Shown one piece after another: positions 56,100-64,000 of a stretch of 64,000 bases of DNA (the stretch's first letter is position 1; every line of letters starts with the position of its first letter). The translations under genes were made by a program, and so were the position numbers. The stretch is from Rheinheimera baltica DSM 14885. GTDB lineage: Bacteria > Pseudomonadota > Gammaproteobacteria > Enterobacterales > Alteromonadaceae. The notes beneath the pieces are model-generated. The model saw nothing but the letters and a program-made list of their open reading frames with translations, ran no database searches and was not told the origin of the DNA. The stretch lies in contig NZ_AUDG01000018.1 in the NCBI RefSeq assembly GCF_000425345.1, positions 1-64,000 of the forward strand. The letters run 5' to 3'.

Positions 56100-57158
56100 T
56101 TGGTCTCAGAGCGCACTGAATGTGTAAACTTGATACAGGAAGCGAACCAGGCTGGAGCGAGACTTCCTCTGGCCTGTGAAGAAGCTAGCATTACGTTGCG
56201 CACCTATCGGCGCTGGTATCGGGATGGCAAGATCACAGCTGATCAAAGGCCGGATGCGGTTCGTCCACCGCCCTCGAATAAGCTGACGGAAACTGAACAA
56301 GCGAAGATCATCGAGGTGTGTAATAGACCAAAGTTTGCCAGTTTGCCGCCATCGCAGATCGTACCAACACTGTTGGACAATGATGAATATTATGGTTCTG
56401 AATCAACGGTTTATCGGGTGCTCAAAGCCTTTGGTCAGTTGCATCATCGTGGCCGGAGTATAACGCCGAAGGGGTCAACGCTGCCAACGACTTATACCGC
56501 AACCGGGCCTTGCCAGGTGTTTTGCTGGGATATCACCTACTTGCCGAGCACGGTGCGTGGGCAGTTTTACTACCTTTATATGCTTGAAGATGTGTTCAGC
56601 CGGAAAATTGTTGGTTCTGAAGTGCATGAACAGGAATCAGGTGAGCATGCAGCAAAGCTGCTGGAGCAAACGCTGATCCGGGAAAAGTGTCTGCACAGTG
56701 GTGTGGTGCTGCATTCGGACAACGGTGCGCCGATGAAATCGCAAACCATGCGGATGAAAGCGTATGAGCTTGGTGTGACGACATCGTACAGCAGGCCACG
56801 GGTGAGCAACGATAATCCGTTTGCAGAGTCACTGTTCCGAACCTGCAAATATCGGCCGGACTGGCCATCAGCAGGCTTTAAAAGCCTTGATGAAGCAAGG
56901 GGATGGGTGCTGAAGTTTACGCGGTGGTACAACTACGAGCATAAGCACAGTAAGTTACGGTTCGTGACACCACATCAGCGCCATACAGGGCAGGATGTTG
57001 CGATACTGGCCCAACGCAAAGAACGAATTGAAGCCGCAAAAGCAGCTAACCCAAGTCGTTGGGGAAACCGCGAGGTTAGGAACTGCACACCGGTGGGACC
57101 GACAACGCTGAATCCTGAAAAACAGCAGACTAAACAGATAGAAAAACAAGCCGCTTAA
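56100..57158 (+). CDS. IS3-family transposase OrfB
   Basis: 352 residues from TTG 56100, two bases after OrfA. The DDE catalytic residues are visible in CWDITYLP, LHSDNGAP and NDNPFAESLFRTCKYRP, and VTTSYSRPRVSNDNP is a typical OrfB stretch. A C-terminal lysine/glutamine-rich tail follows. The frame is intact, but without a full OrfA the element is probably immobile. Confidence 0.92.
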   Translation: MVSERTECVNLIQEANQAGARLPLACEEASITLRTYRRWYRDGKITADQRPDAVRPPPSNKLTETEQAKIIEVCNRPKFASLPPSQIVPTLLDNDEYYGSESTVYRVLKAFGQLHHRGRSITPKGSTLPTTYTATGPCQVFCWDITYLPSTVRGQFYYLYMLEDVFSRKIVGSEVHEQESGEHAAKLLEQTLIREKCLHSGVVLHSDNGAPMKSQTMRMKAYELGVTTSYSRPRVSNDNPFAESLFRTCKYRPDWPSAGFKSLDEARGWVLKFTRWYNYEHKHSKLRFVTPHQRHTGQDVAILAQRKERIEAAKAANPSRWGNREVRNCTPVGPTTLNPEKQQTKQIEKQAA

Positions 57159-57247
57159 AACGGTCAATGGTGACAACTAGCTTGAAAAACGCCGGATACT
57201 AGGCCGTCGTCTTATGCTGTGGCGTGCCAAATTCCTTTTCAAGAAAT

Positions 57248-57454
57248 TCAGTAGAAGGTATCGTATAGTTGACCTAAAGACTGAGCGTCTTCGGCTTCTG
57301 AACGGCTCGTATGTTCGCCATCGGCAATAATATTACCCATACCATCATCCAGCATGTCCAACTGATCACTATCGCTATCCTCTGACCCAGATAAAAGAAC
57401 ATCTAATGTTCCAAGAGCTACAAAGCCTGTCACTTTTAACACTTTACCTAACAT
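57248..57454 (-). CDS. Small acidic protein of unknown function, under palindrome control
   Basis: 68 residues: an N-terminal hydrophobic helix (VLKVTGFVALGTLDVLL) followed by a strongly acidic, serine-rich tail (SEDSDSDQLDMLDDGMGNIIADGE). AAGG lies nine bases before the ATG. A perfect 18-base palindrome (57474-57491) is 20 bases upstream of the start, so a repressor, perhaps the nearby XRE protein, is likely to control it. No family recognised. Confidence 0.55.
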   Translation of the reverse strand: MLGKVLKVTGFVALGTLDVLLSGSEDSDSDQLDMLDDGMGNIIADGEHTSRSEAEDAQSLGQLYDTFY

Positions 57455-57473
57455 AGTACGTACCTTCTATAGG

Positions 57474-57491
57474 AATTTGGCATGCCAAATT
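57474..57491. promoter_or_regulatory. Perfect palindromic operator, copy 1
   Basis: AATTTGGCATGCCAAATT is perfectly self-complementary. It sits between the divergent small acidic gene and XRE gene, where a repressor could control the minus-strand promoter. An identical 16-base core recurs at 57963-57978, and a half-site at 57220-57233. Confidence 0.7.
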
Positions 57492-57694
57492 TTTAATCAA
57501 TAAATTAGCCTTTGGTCGGCGTTATTACCGAGCTGCAATCGCCGGCAGTGTTTTCAAGTCGCACCGTATGTGAGGTAAGTGCCGGTCATTTTAATGTTCG
57601 CCAGCCTGAAACTCAGGGTGCTAAGTATTCCTTAGTATCTAGCTGCTATTAAAGCTAAGAAAACCTTAGTTTTCAATAGCCAATATCTCACACT

Positions 57695-57961
57695 TTGAAT
57701 AATACTGACGGTTCGCCCCTACCAAAGCGCTTGAAACAAGCCCGCCTAATGCGTGGCTTGTCGCAAAAGCAGCTCGGCATACTTGCCGGGATGGACCGTT
57801 TTGTCGCGTCTGCGAGAATGAACCAGTACGAGCGGGGGGTGCATGCGCCAGATTTTAAAACCGTTATCGCGCTTGCCAAGGTGTTGAAAGTGCCAACGGC
57901 CTATCTGTTTTGCATAGAAGATGATCTGGCAGAACATATACTGGAAAGGAGTGGCAGCTGA
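57695..57961 (+). CDS. XRE-family helix-turn-helix regulator
   Basis: 88 residues, nearly all a Cro/C1-type domain: RLKQARLMRGLSQKQLGILAGMDRFVASARMNQYERGVHAPDFKTVIALAKVLKVPTAYLFC. The start is a TTG at 57695 and no strong ribosome site is visible. It is flanked on both sides by the same palindrome, which is the expected operator type for such a dimeric repressor; this link is inference. Confidence 0.8.
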   Translation: MNNTDGSPLPKRLKQARLMRGLSQKQLGILAGMDRFVASARMNQYERGVHAPDFKTVIALAKVLKVPTAYLFCIEDDLAEHILERSGS

Positions 57962-57962
57962 G

Positions 57963-57978
57963 ATTTGGCATGCCAAAT
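57963..57978. promoter_or_regulatory. Perfect palindromic operator, copy 2
   Basis: ATTTGGCATGCCAAAT begins two bases after the XRE stop and is identical to the core of copy 1, about 490 bases away. It lies between the convergent XRE gene and the secreted protein gene, an unusual place for a promoter operator. Confidence 0.6.
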
Positions 57979-58083
57979 TAGTGTGTCATCAAAGCTAATT
58001 TGCTGAGCGAATAGTCAGTTGTGTCTATATGCCGAATAAACAATGCCCGCTTTAAAAACAGGCATTCGTTTAAATATATACTC

Positions 58084-58761
58084 TTAGTAATCTACATGAC
58101 ACTGGGTGCATGGAGCGGATCTTACCATCCATGCGCCAGAGTAATCGTTATACTTCCAGATTTCTGCTTTAGTAGTAGTGGTAGTATTCTGTTTGTTAAA
58201 TTCAACTCTGAACTGCGTATAAGGTTGAATGCCAGCAGAAACAGCTTTCTGGTAAATAGTTAATGACATATTGATACTGTATGGTGAGCCTGGCATGCAT
58301 CCGTCACCTGAGCAAACCACCGTAATAGTTTCCGTCACGCCAGCAATAGCATGTTGGGTACTGCTGTTTAAACGCCCCATTCTCTGTTCAGAGTAGTAAT
58401 CTAAAAAAGCTTCCAGGTAATTAACGTCTAAACCAAGCAATGATGCTAATTTAGCTTTTCTTTCGTTAATCAGGCTTTGTAATCTATCTTGCAGAAGCGC
58501 CGGTACTTCCATTTCATTAGCGACGTATGTTGCAACTTCTTTGAAGGTTGCGGTTTCATGCAGTGGCAACATGTCTGAACCATTTTCTTCCAGTCGTTCA
58601 AACTTATGAGCTGCTCGCATAAACTGCTCACTTCTCAAATTTAGGGTTTTAGCACTAACATTCACGTTCTCTAATAGGCGCTTGACGTGATCTTTTTCTT
58701 CTGCTACTGAGCTGAAACTTAGGGCAAGAGCCCCTATTAATAGTAATCCTATGTTTCTCAT
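58084..58761 (-). CDS. Secreted protein of unknown function
   Basis: 225 residues with a Sec signal peptide (MRNIGLLLIGALALSFSSVA). The first mature half is helical and charged (HVKRLLENVNVSAKTLNLRSEQFMRAAHKFERLEENG), and the second half has strands and four cysteines, ending PCTQCHVDY with a CxxCH motif. CxxCH is the c-type heme attachment sequence, so a single heme is possible, but no other cytochrome feature is visible. GGAG lies six bases before the ATG. No family recognised. Confidence 0.6.
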   Translation of the reverse strand: MRNIGLLLIGALALSFSSVAEEKDHVKRLLENVNVSAKTLNLRSEQFMRAAHKFERLEENGSDMLPLHETATFKEVATYVANEMEVPALLQDRLQSLINERKAKLASLLGLDVNYLEAFLDYYSEQRMGRLNSSTQHAIAGVTETITVVCSGDGCMPGSPYSINMSLTIYQKAVSAGIQPYTQFRVEFNKQNTTTTTKAEIWKYNDYSGAWMVRSAPCTQCHVDY

Positions 58762-58964
58762 ACATCACTCCATTGTGTTTTTCATGAACGTTGAAGCAAA
58801 TATACAAGCCCGTACTGTCGTGTCAAGATATTTATTTTGTAAATTTTATTTTATTTATTTGTAACTTTTTTATTTTTGCTTGTATAACGAACCCCAAAAG
58901 TGCAGCTATAGGTCTAGTGAGTCCGTTAATCAAAACTCTTCATTAGTTTATCGATATGTAGTGG

Positions 58965-60181
<1,217 letters not shown>

Positions 60182-60377
60182 CTAATCAGGTGGCCAAATT
60201 CAGTGTGCCACTACAATATGGAAATATTGTATTTTTGTAAGCGTTATAAGGAAGTTCACAAGCAGTTTTAAAATTTTCCCTTGGAGGAGTTATTAATATT
60301 CCGTTAGGATGTCGGTAGCACAGAGGTAGCACCGAGCTATTTTCAGGAAGTAGGGTAAAACGACAAGCCTTTAAAAA

Positions 60378-60454
60378 TGGTGGCCCCAGCTGGACTCGAA
60401 CCAGCGACCGATCGATTATGAATCGAGCGCTCTAACCAACTGAGCTATGGGGCC
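60378..60454 (-). tRNA. ileX: tRNA-Ile (anticodon CAT, lysidine type)
   Basis: The minus strand folds into a 77-base cloverleaf: acceptor GGCCCCA/TGGGGCC, D arm with AGTTGGTTA, anticodon loop TTCATAA, T arm GCTGG TTCGAGT CCAGC, and an encoded CCA. The anticodon is CAT. The sequence resembles E. coli tRNA-Ile2 (GGCCCC, TCATAATCG and GGTCGCTGGTTC all shared) rather than tRNA-Met, so it should be modified by TilS to read AUA. One pair at the top of the anticodon stem is a mismatch. Confidence 0.93.
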
Positions 60455-60506
60455 ATATGAAACTTTCAAAACAGCTGCCAGGGTACATCCTGTAGCTTCA
60501 TTCCGC

Positions 60507-60572
60507 ACACCTCGGGGTCAGGTCTTGCCTTTTGCCTCCACACACCTCGGGGTCAGGTCTCACCTCGGGGTC
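60507..60572 (-). repeat. REP-like repeats beside the tyrosine transposase
   Basis: ACACCTCGGGGTCAGGTCT occurs at 60507-60525 and 60542-60560, and the shortened CACCTCGGGGTC at 60561-60572. The inverted form CCTGACCCC is at 61358-61366, beyond the transposase gene, so the repeats bracket it in opposite orientation. Confidence 0.8.
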
Positions 60573-60584
60573 GAACCAATAGGG

Positions 60585-61295
60585 TCAGTGTCGTTGATTC
60601 CGATACGCCGCAGATTTTCTGTCTCCACCCCTGCCTGCTGGCTCTGGTTGTCGCCCGGTTCTAGCTGCAATCTGTGCTTTGAATCGCTCATCACCCAGTA
60701 CCCAGGCTTTATTGGTAGCATCTCGTATTGCTGTCAGCTCCTGGTCTGTCATCATGCCATTGAACAGGCCGCGATACGCAACCTGCCGTTCATTATCTGT
60801 TTTCCCCAACTGGTTATATAACACATGAGGCGTTAGTAGCTGAATTGGCTTACCTAACGCATTGCCCTGATAGCTCGACCACGGATACTCTGCTGCATGT
60901 GATACCATTTTGGCCCGTACCGGGTTCAACTCAATGTATCGGTATACTGTTAGCAGGTAGTTATCTGCATCTACTACAGTAGATTTATAACGGCCTTCCC
61001 ATAAGGTACCAGTGCGTCGATAAGTGTAATTGAAATACTGCACATATTTACGCCCCTGCGCTTGCATCATTCGACTCACGGCCTGCTCACTTTGCGGTGT
61101 TACCAGCAAATGCACATGATTGGTCATCAGCACAAAGGCATGTATGGCTACCTGATATTTGGCAGCGGCATCTTTGAGAAACGACAGATAAGCTTTGTAA
61201 TCGGCATCTGCGTAAAAGCAGGCTTCCCGGTTATTGCCGCGCTGAATAACATGCTGCGCGCAACCCGGTAAATAAAGACGTGGCAAACGGGCCAT
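60585..61295 (-). CDS. REP-associated tyrosine (Y1, IS200-like) transposase
   Basis: 236 residues. The HUH motif is FVLMTNHVHLLVTP near residue 60 (His-Val-His), and the catalytic tyrosine is in QAQGRKYVQYFNYTYRRTG near 95-110, with WEGRYKSTVVDADNYLLTVYRYIELNPVRAKMV following. These are the features of RAYT proteins, which process single-stranded REP hairpins. The flanking repeats carry the GGGGTCAGG sequence on opposite strands. The C-terminus is a basic, glutamine/arginine-rich tail. Confidence 0.92.
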   Translation of the reverse strand: MARLPRLYLPGCAQHVIQRGNNREACFYADADYKAYLSFLKDAAAKYQVAIHAFVLMTNHVHLLVTPQSEQAVSRMMQAQGRKYVQYFNYTYRRTGTLWEGRYKSTVVDADNYLLTVYRYIELNPVRAKMVSHAAEYPWSSYQGNALGKPIQLLTPHVLYNQLGKTDNERQVAYRGLFNGMMTDQELTAIRDATNKAWVLGDERFKAQIAARTGRQPEPAGRGGDRKSAAYRNQRH

Positions 61296-61349
61296 CAGGT
61301 TTCCTCCTTGAAGTACCTGATAAAAACTAGCCCGCTAATCGCGGAAAAT

Positions 61350-62097
61350 CAATGAACCTGACCCCATTGATCATCGCGAGGCTGTTTTTAAGCACATGGG
61401 AGAAGTCATTAATTCGGTAGATGATTCTTATTTTGAAATTGAATATCGTTTTAAAAACAAAGCGGGTGATTGGATTTGGTGCTTATCACGCGATAAAGTT
61501 TTCTCCCGAGATGAAAACAATCAGCCAGAGAGCTTTATCGGTACTTTTATCGACATCACGCGCATTAAAAACCTAGAAGCAGAACTAAAAGCCCAAGCGA
61601 GAATAGATTATTTAACGGATTTAGATAATCGATTAAGTTTAAATGAAAAATTCAATCAAGAGTTTAATCGTAGCAAGCGCTATAAAAGGTCGTTATCTTT
61701 ATTGATGATTGATGTCGATAATTTCAAGGACATTAACGATACTTATGGACATTGTATAGGTGACGAAATTTTAGTACTCCTAGCCACAAAAATGAAAAAA
61801 ATAGCACGCGACAGCGACACAGTAGCCCGTTATGGTGGTGATGAATTTATCGTTATTTTGCCAGAGATTACTTATGATCAAGCACTTATTGTTGCAGGAC
61901 GTATTCGAGATGAATTTGCTCAATCATCATGTCAGTTAATTCAAGAAAAGCAGGAAAAAATAGGACTACACCCAACGATAAGTGTGGGCGTATCTTCTTT
62001 AAGCCTCACAGAACCTTCTTCTGTGGATGCGTTAATGAAATCCGCGGATGATGCGCTTTATAAAGCCAAGGAGGCTGGAAGAAATAAGGTAAAGTAA
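61350..62097 (+). pseudogene. PAS-GGDEF protein, 5'-truncated by the tyrosine-transposase element
   Basis: The frame runs back through IDHREAVFKHMGEVINSV into the REP-like repeat, so the first part of a PAS domain has been lost. What remains is the end of a PAS (RFKNKAGDWIWCLSRDKVFSRDENNQPESFIGTFIDIT) and a complete GGDEF domain (RIDYLTDLDNRLSLN, LLMIDVDNFKDINDTYGHCIGDEIL, ARYGGDEFIVILPE). A shortened protein from ATG 61396 would be 233 residues and might still make c-di-GMP, but would lack its sensor. No good ribosome site is seen. Confidence 0.75.
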
Positions 62098-62620
62098 ACG
62101 AGATAAAGAATAAATGTCTTCTGATGACAATAGCCCCATATTTAGCATTAAATTCCCGAATATTAACGGCAGCTTTGAGCCTAAAGCGGTCAAAAATGAT
62201 GGCTAAGGCTCTCTTAAATTTAAGACAGTAAAGATACGAAACCGGACGTTAGCCGTAGTTTATCTAACGGCAGCAGCTCCGACAAAGCGGTCATTAATAT
62301 CAATAGGATTTATGGCTATTTATTGAATCTTGAATACATAGATAGAGCTTTGTATTGATGGACAACTAAGCCACCAAAGCCGCCATAGAGGTTTTAAACC
62401 AAAACGGCAGCTCATCCGACTAAGAAGTCATTAGATATTAGTTGAGTCTTAGGACAAGTGCTAAAACCTAAAGTGTCACTCGATGGCTGGTAGTATTTTA
62501 TATATAAAACGCCTCGGGTTATTAGTGATAGTCCTCAATAATAACCCAAATTATGTTTAGTTTATTTGATACTTCCTAAACTATCGAACGTTTGAAATTT
62601 AAAGTAGATAGGTCTTGATA
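62098..62620. repeat. Gene-free AT-rich stretch with three diverged copies of a ~30-base repeat
   Basis: ACGGCAGC, a variable middle, and AAGCGGTCA or AAGAAGTCA recur at about 62165-62191, 62267-62296 and 62404-62433. The copies share both ends but not the middle. No reading frame of note crosses the region. This pattern resembles eroded noncoding repeats I associate with marine Alteromonadales; the origin is unknown. Confidence 0.5.
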
Positions 62621-63502
62621 TTAATCACAAAAACTACTGTCATATTGATATACAGTTGCTGTTTTTGTAAGTGAGTTTTGGGCATTCCAACTTGCTAGCG
62701 TTGAATCTTCTTGCATTGCACTAAATAAGCTTTTAGAGCGAGTGACCACATTGTTACTAAAACCTTCATTCGTGTCTTCATATTTAAATGATATTTCCGC
62801 TACTATTGGCTGGGTCGTACTAACTGTTTCGTTGTACCATAAAGTTAATGAAAACTCGCCGTCTAATGCACCTAAGTCTACACTTGCATTTTTATATACA
62901 TACTCATTAATCGTTAAGTTACCAACTTTTTCTATCGTCAATGTTTCATCAATATTTTCATCATCTAAACCAGGGAATAAACCAACAGGATCATCTACTT
63001 TATTTAGATTTTTGCTCTGGCTTATGCCCTGCTTGGTTGAATAAGAATATTTACTAGAGAAAGGTGCTGCTAAATCTTCTTCAAACTTACTTTCCCATCC
63101 TGATTCGGTGCCATCCATGTCTTTTTTACTAGCGATAAATCGATCTGGAGAGCGAAACTTTAACGTGACTTCACGGTTTCCATTGTCGATTCTTTCACGA
63201 AAGATATAACCTGCATTAAATAAATCACAACTATTTTTTACGTCATAAAAAATAACAGTACGGCTTTTCTCTAAACTTAAGCTCCCTGATGTATCACGTT
63301 CGATAGAGTCATTCTCAATTAAATTTCTCAATGCGGTCCAGTAATTATTTACTTTCGTTGCTCGTGTAGTTGCATTTCCAGAGAAAGAGGTAGTGTCTAA
63401 TAATATTTTATATTCACGAGAACCAACATCGACATCTGCGGCTAACACAGACGTTGATAAAGATAATAGAGCAGCTGAAATAATACTAAGGGGTTTATTC
63501 AT
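62621..63502 (-). CDS. Secreted protein with a possible CYTH-like domain
   Basis: 293 residues with a signal peptide (MNKPLSIISAALLSLSTSVLA). Near residue 105 the segment RTVIFYDVKNSCDLFNAGYIFRERIDNGNREVTLKFRSPD has the order of a CYTH (triphosphate tunnel) domain: Y-F/Y-D, a helix, GY.FR.R, then a T-L-K strand. A later strand PIVAEISFKYED would fit as well. An exported CYTH-like protein is unusual, and the glutamate-rich EXEXK start of the domain is not clear. AAGG lies eight bases before the ATG. Base composition is lower in GC than the core genes. Confidence 0.55.
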   Translation of the reverse strand: MNKPLSIISAALLSLSTSVLAADVDVGSREYKILLDTTSFSGNATTRATKVNNYWTALRNLIENDSIERDTSGSLSLEKSRTVIFYDVKNSCDLFNAGYIFRERIDNGNREVTLKFRSPDRFIASKKDMDGTESGWESKFEEDLAAPFSSKYSYSTKQGISQSKNLNKVDDPVGLFPGLDDENIDETLTIEKVGNLTINEYVYKNASVDLGALDGEFSLTLWYNETVSTTQPIVAEISFKYEDTNEGFSNNVVTRSKSLFSAMQEDSTLASWNAQNSLTKTATVYQYDSSFCD

Positions 63503-63534
63503 CTTGTATACCTTCTTAAGTAATCCCTAAAATA

Positions 63535-63577
63535 AAAAAGGCATTAACAATAAAAAACTACCAACATCGTTAATGCC
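63535..63577 (-). terminator. Intrinsic terminator after the partial phytase-like gene
   Basis: On the minus strand GGCATTAAC and GTTAATGCC are paired across a 20-base loop and followed by TTTTTTATTTT, about 24 bases past the stop at 63601. Confidence 0.8.
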
Positions 63578-63600
63578 AATTTTACGGTATGTAATAAGTC

Positions 63601-64000
63601 TTAAAGTGCTAGATCTAAACCTTCAATGATGTATAAACGGTTACTATCAATGTCTGTTTGGCCAGCATCAAGGTACTTTTGTTCAAGTACACCACCAGAT
63701 GCCCAAGTTGCAAAATCATCATCATTGATAACACCAATGGTATCATCATTAATTAACCAAATACCTTCTAACTTATCATGCGGATAACCATTTTCTGCAA
63801 CTAAATCAACTAATAATGTTTTGGTAATAGGCGTAATACCTGCGTTAGACAAAGTTGTCCAGCCATCAGCGTCTAAAGTAACTTCCTCAAGTGTTTTACC
63901 GCCAACCAATAAACCTAAGTCATCATCTTGGGTGATATCAGAACTGGTGGCGATAGTTTCAATATCAGTCGCATTGCTAAGATCAATTTTATATAAATGC
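63601..64000 (-). CDS. Esterase-like phytase-type exported protein, C-terminal part (cut by the window edge)
   Basis: The frame is open to the window edge and its start is outside. The visible ~133 codons read LYKIDLSNATDIETIATSSDITQDDDLGLLVGG, then KLEGIWLINDDTIGVINDDDFATWASGG, ending SNRLYIIEGLDLAL. This recalls the C-terminal part of the esterase-like-activity-of-phytase family, or a similar beta-propeller protein with DDD metal sites. An intrinsic terminator follows. Confidence 0.6.
   Translation of the reverse strand, partial: HLYKIDLSNATDIETIATSSDITQDDDLGLLVGGKTLEEVTLDADGWTTLSNAGITPITKTLLVDLVAENGYPHDKLEGIWLINDDTIGVINDDDFATWASGGVLEQKYLDAGQTDIDSNRLYIIEGLDLAL

Larger units (their letters stand above)
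55772..57176 (+). mobile_element. IS3-family element, left part truncated
   Basis: Two transposase frames are present, but the left end is missing: OrfA similarity begins abruptly after 55788 and its N-terminal helix-turn-helix is absent. Just before it, 55772-55786 matches the REP-like repeat of the tyrosine transposase at 60514-60528 in 14 of 15 bases (inverted). The right end is probably near 57176, where a TGTCACC-type terminal sequence occurs in inverted orientation. No clear target duplication. Confidence 0.75.

Noticed and set aside
60314..60332. Direct repeat GGTAGCAC twice near the tRNA, considered as an attachment site
   Set aside because: It does not duplicate the tRNA 3' end and no integrase gene is present nearby.

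Overview
The window looks like chromosome of a marine or aquatic gammaproteobacterium of the order Alteromonadales, most likely near Rheinheimera, Alishewanella or Arsukibacterium. This is inferred from the housekeeping proteins, which are close to E. coli versions (Prs, PrfA, KdsA, HemA), from the gene order lolB-ispE-prs // hemA-prfA-prmC-sirB2-kdsA, and from a PEP-CTERM protein, TonB receptor, HD-GYP and MCP content typical of that group. No database search was possible.

Layout. 1-600: the 3' end of an IS256-type transposase and mobile debris. 603-3874: a Fic protein and a large secreted protein with a fibronectin III domain and a possible MACPF-like region. 4126-12944: a core block with prs, ispE and lolB on the minus strand and, divergently, hemA, prfA, prmC, an HD-GYP response regulator, sirB2 and kdsA. 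13064-24294: hydrolases, RNA modification enzymes (an S4 protein, TapT, an RluA-type synthase), an MCP, YaiI, a giant propeller histidine kinase and AceK. 24567-31502: an outer-membrane porin-like protein with a small PstS-like protein, a YfcC-type carrier and PutA, a plausible nutrient-use block.

31855-34078 is the most interesting accessory cassette: two DUF2589-type proteins, a tiny zinc ribbon and a cytosolic endonuclease/exonuclease/phosphatase-fold protein, all on one strand and closely spaced. I know of no described function for this arrangement. 34288-44502: a PEP-CTERM protein, TPR, RDD, lipocalin and OsmC proteins, a periplasmic solute-binding protein, a two-component system and a TonB receptor. 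44687-52381: a region of small hydrolases showing decay. It holds an MFS/LysR pair fused by a deletion and two eroded copies of one hydrolase 5' end, around an AraC regulator and gamma-glutamyltransferase. 52397-55699: a solute-binding protein, a SOUL lipoprotein, and an acrylyl-CoA-reductase-like enzyme with its TetR regulator and a clear operator.

55772-64000 is a mobile and acquired region. It has a 5'-truncated IS3 element, a small XRE-regulated island marked by a repeated perfect palindrome, a complete IS3 element with inverted repeats and target duplication, tRNA-Ile(CAT), and a REP-associated tyrosine transposase with its repeats interrupting a PAS-GGDEF gene. After that comes a visibly AT-richer stretch with a secreted possible CYTH-like protein and a phytase-esterase-like protein running off the end of the window.
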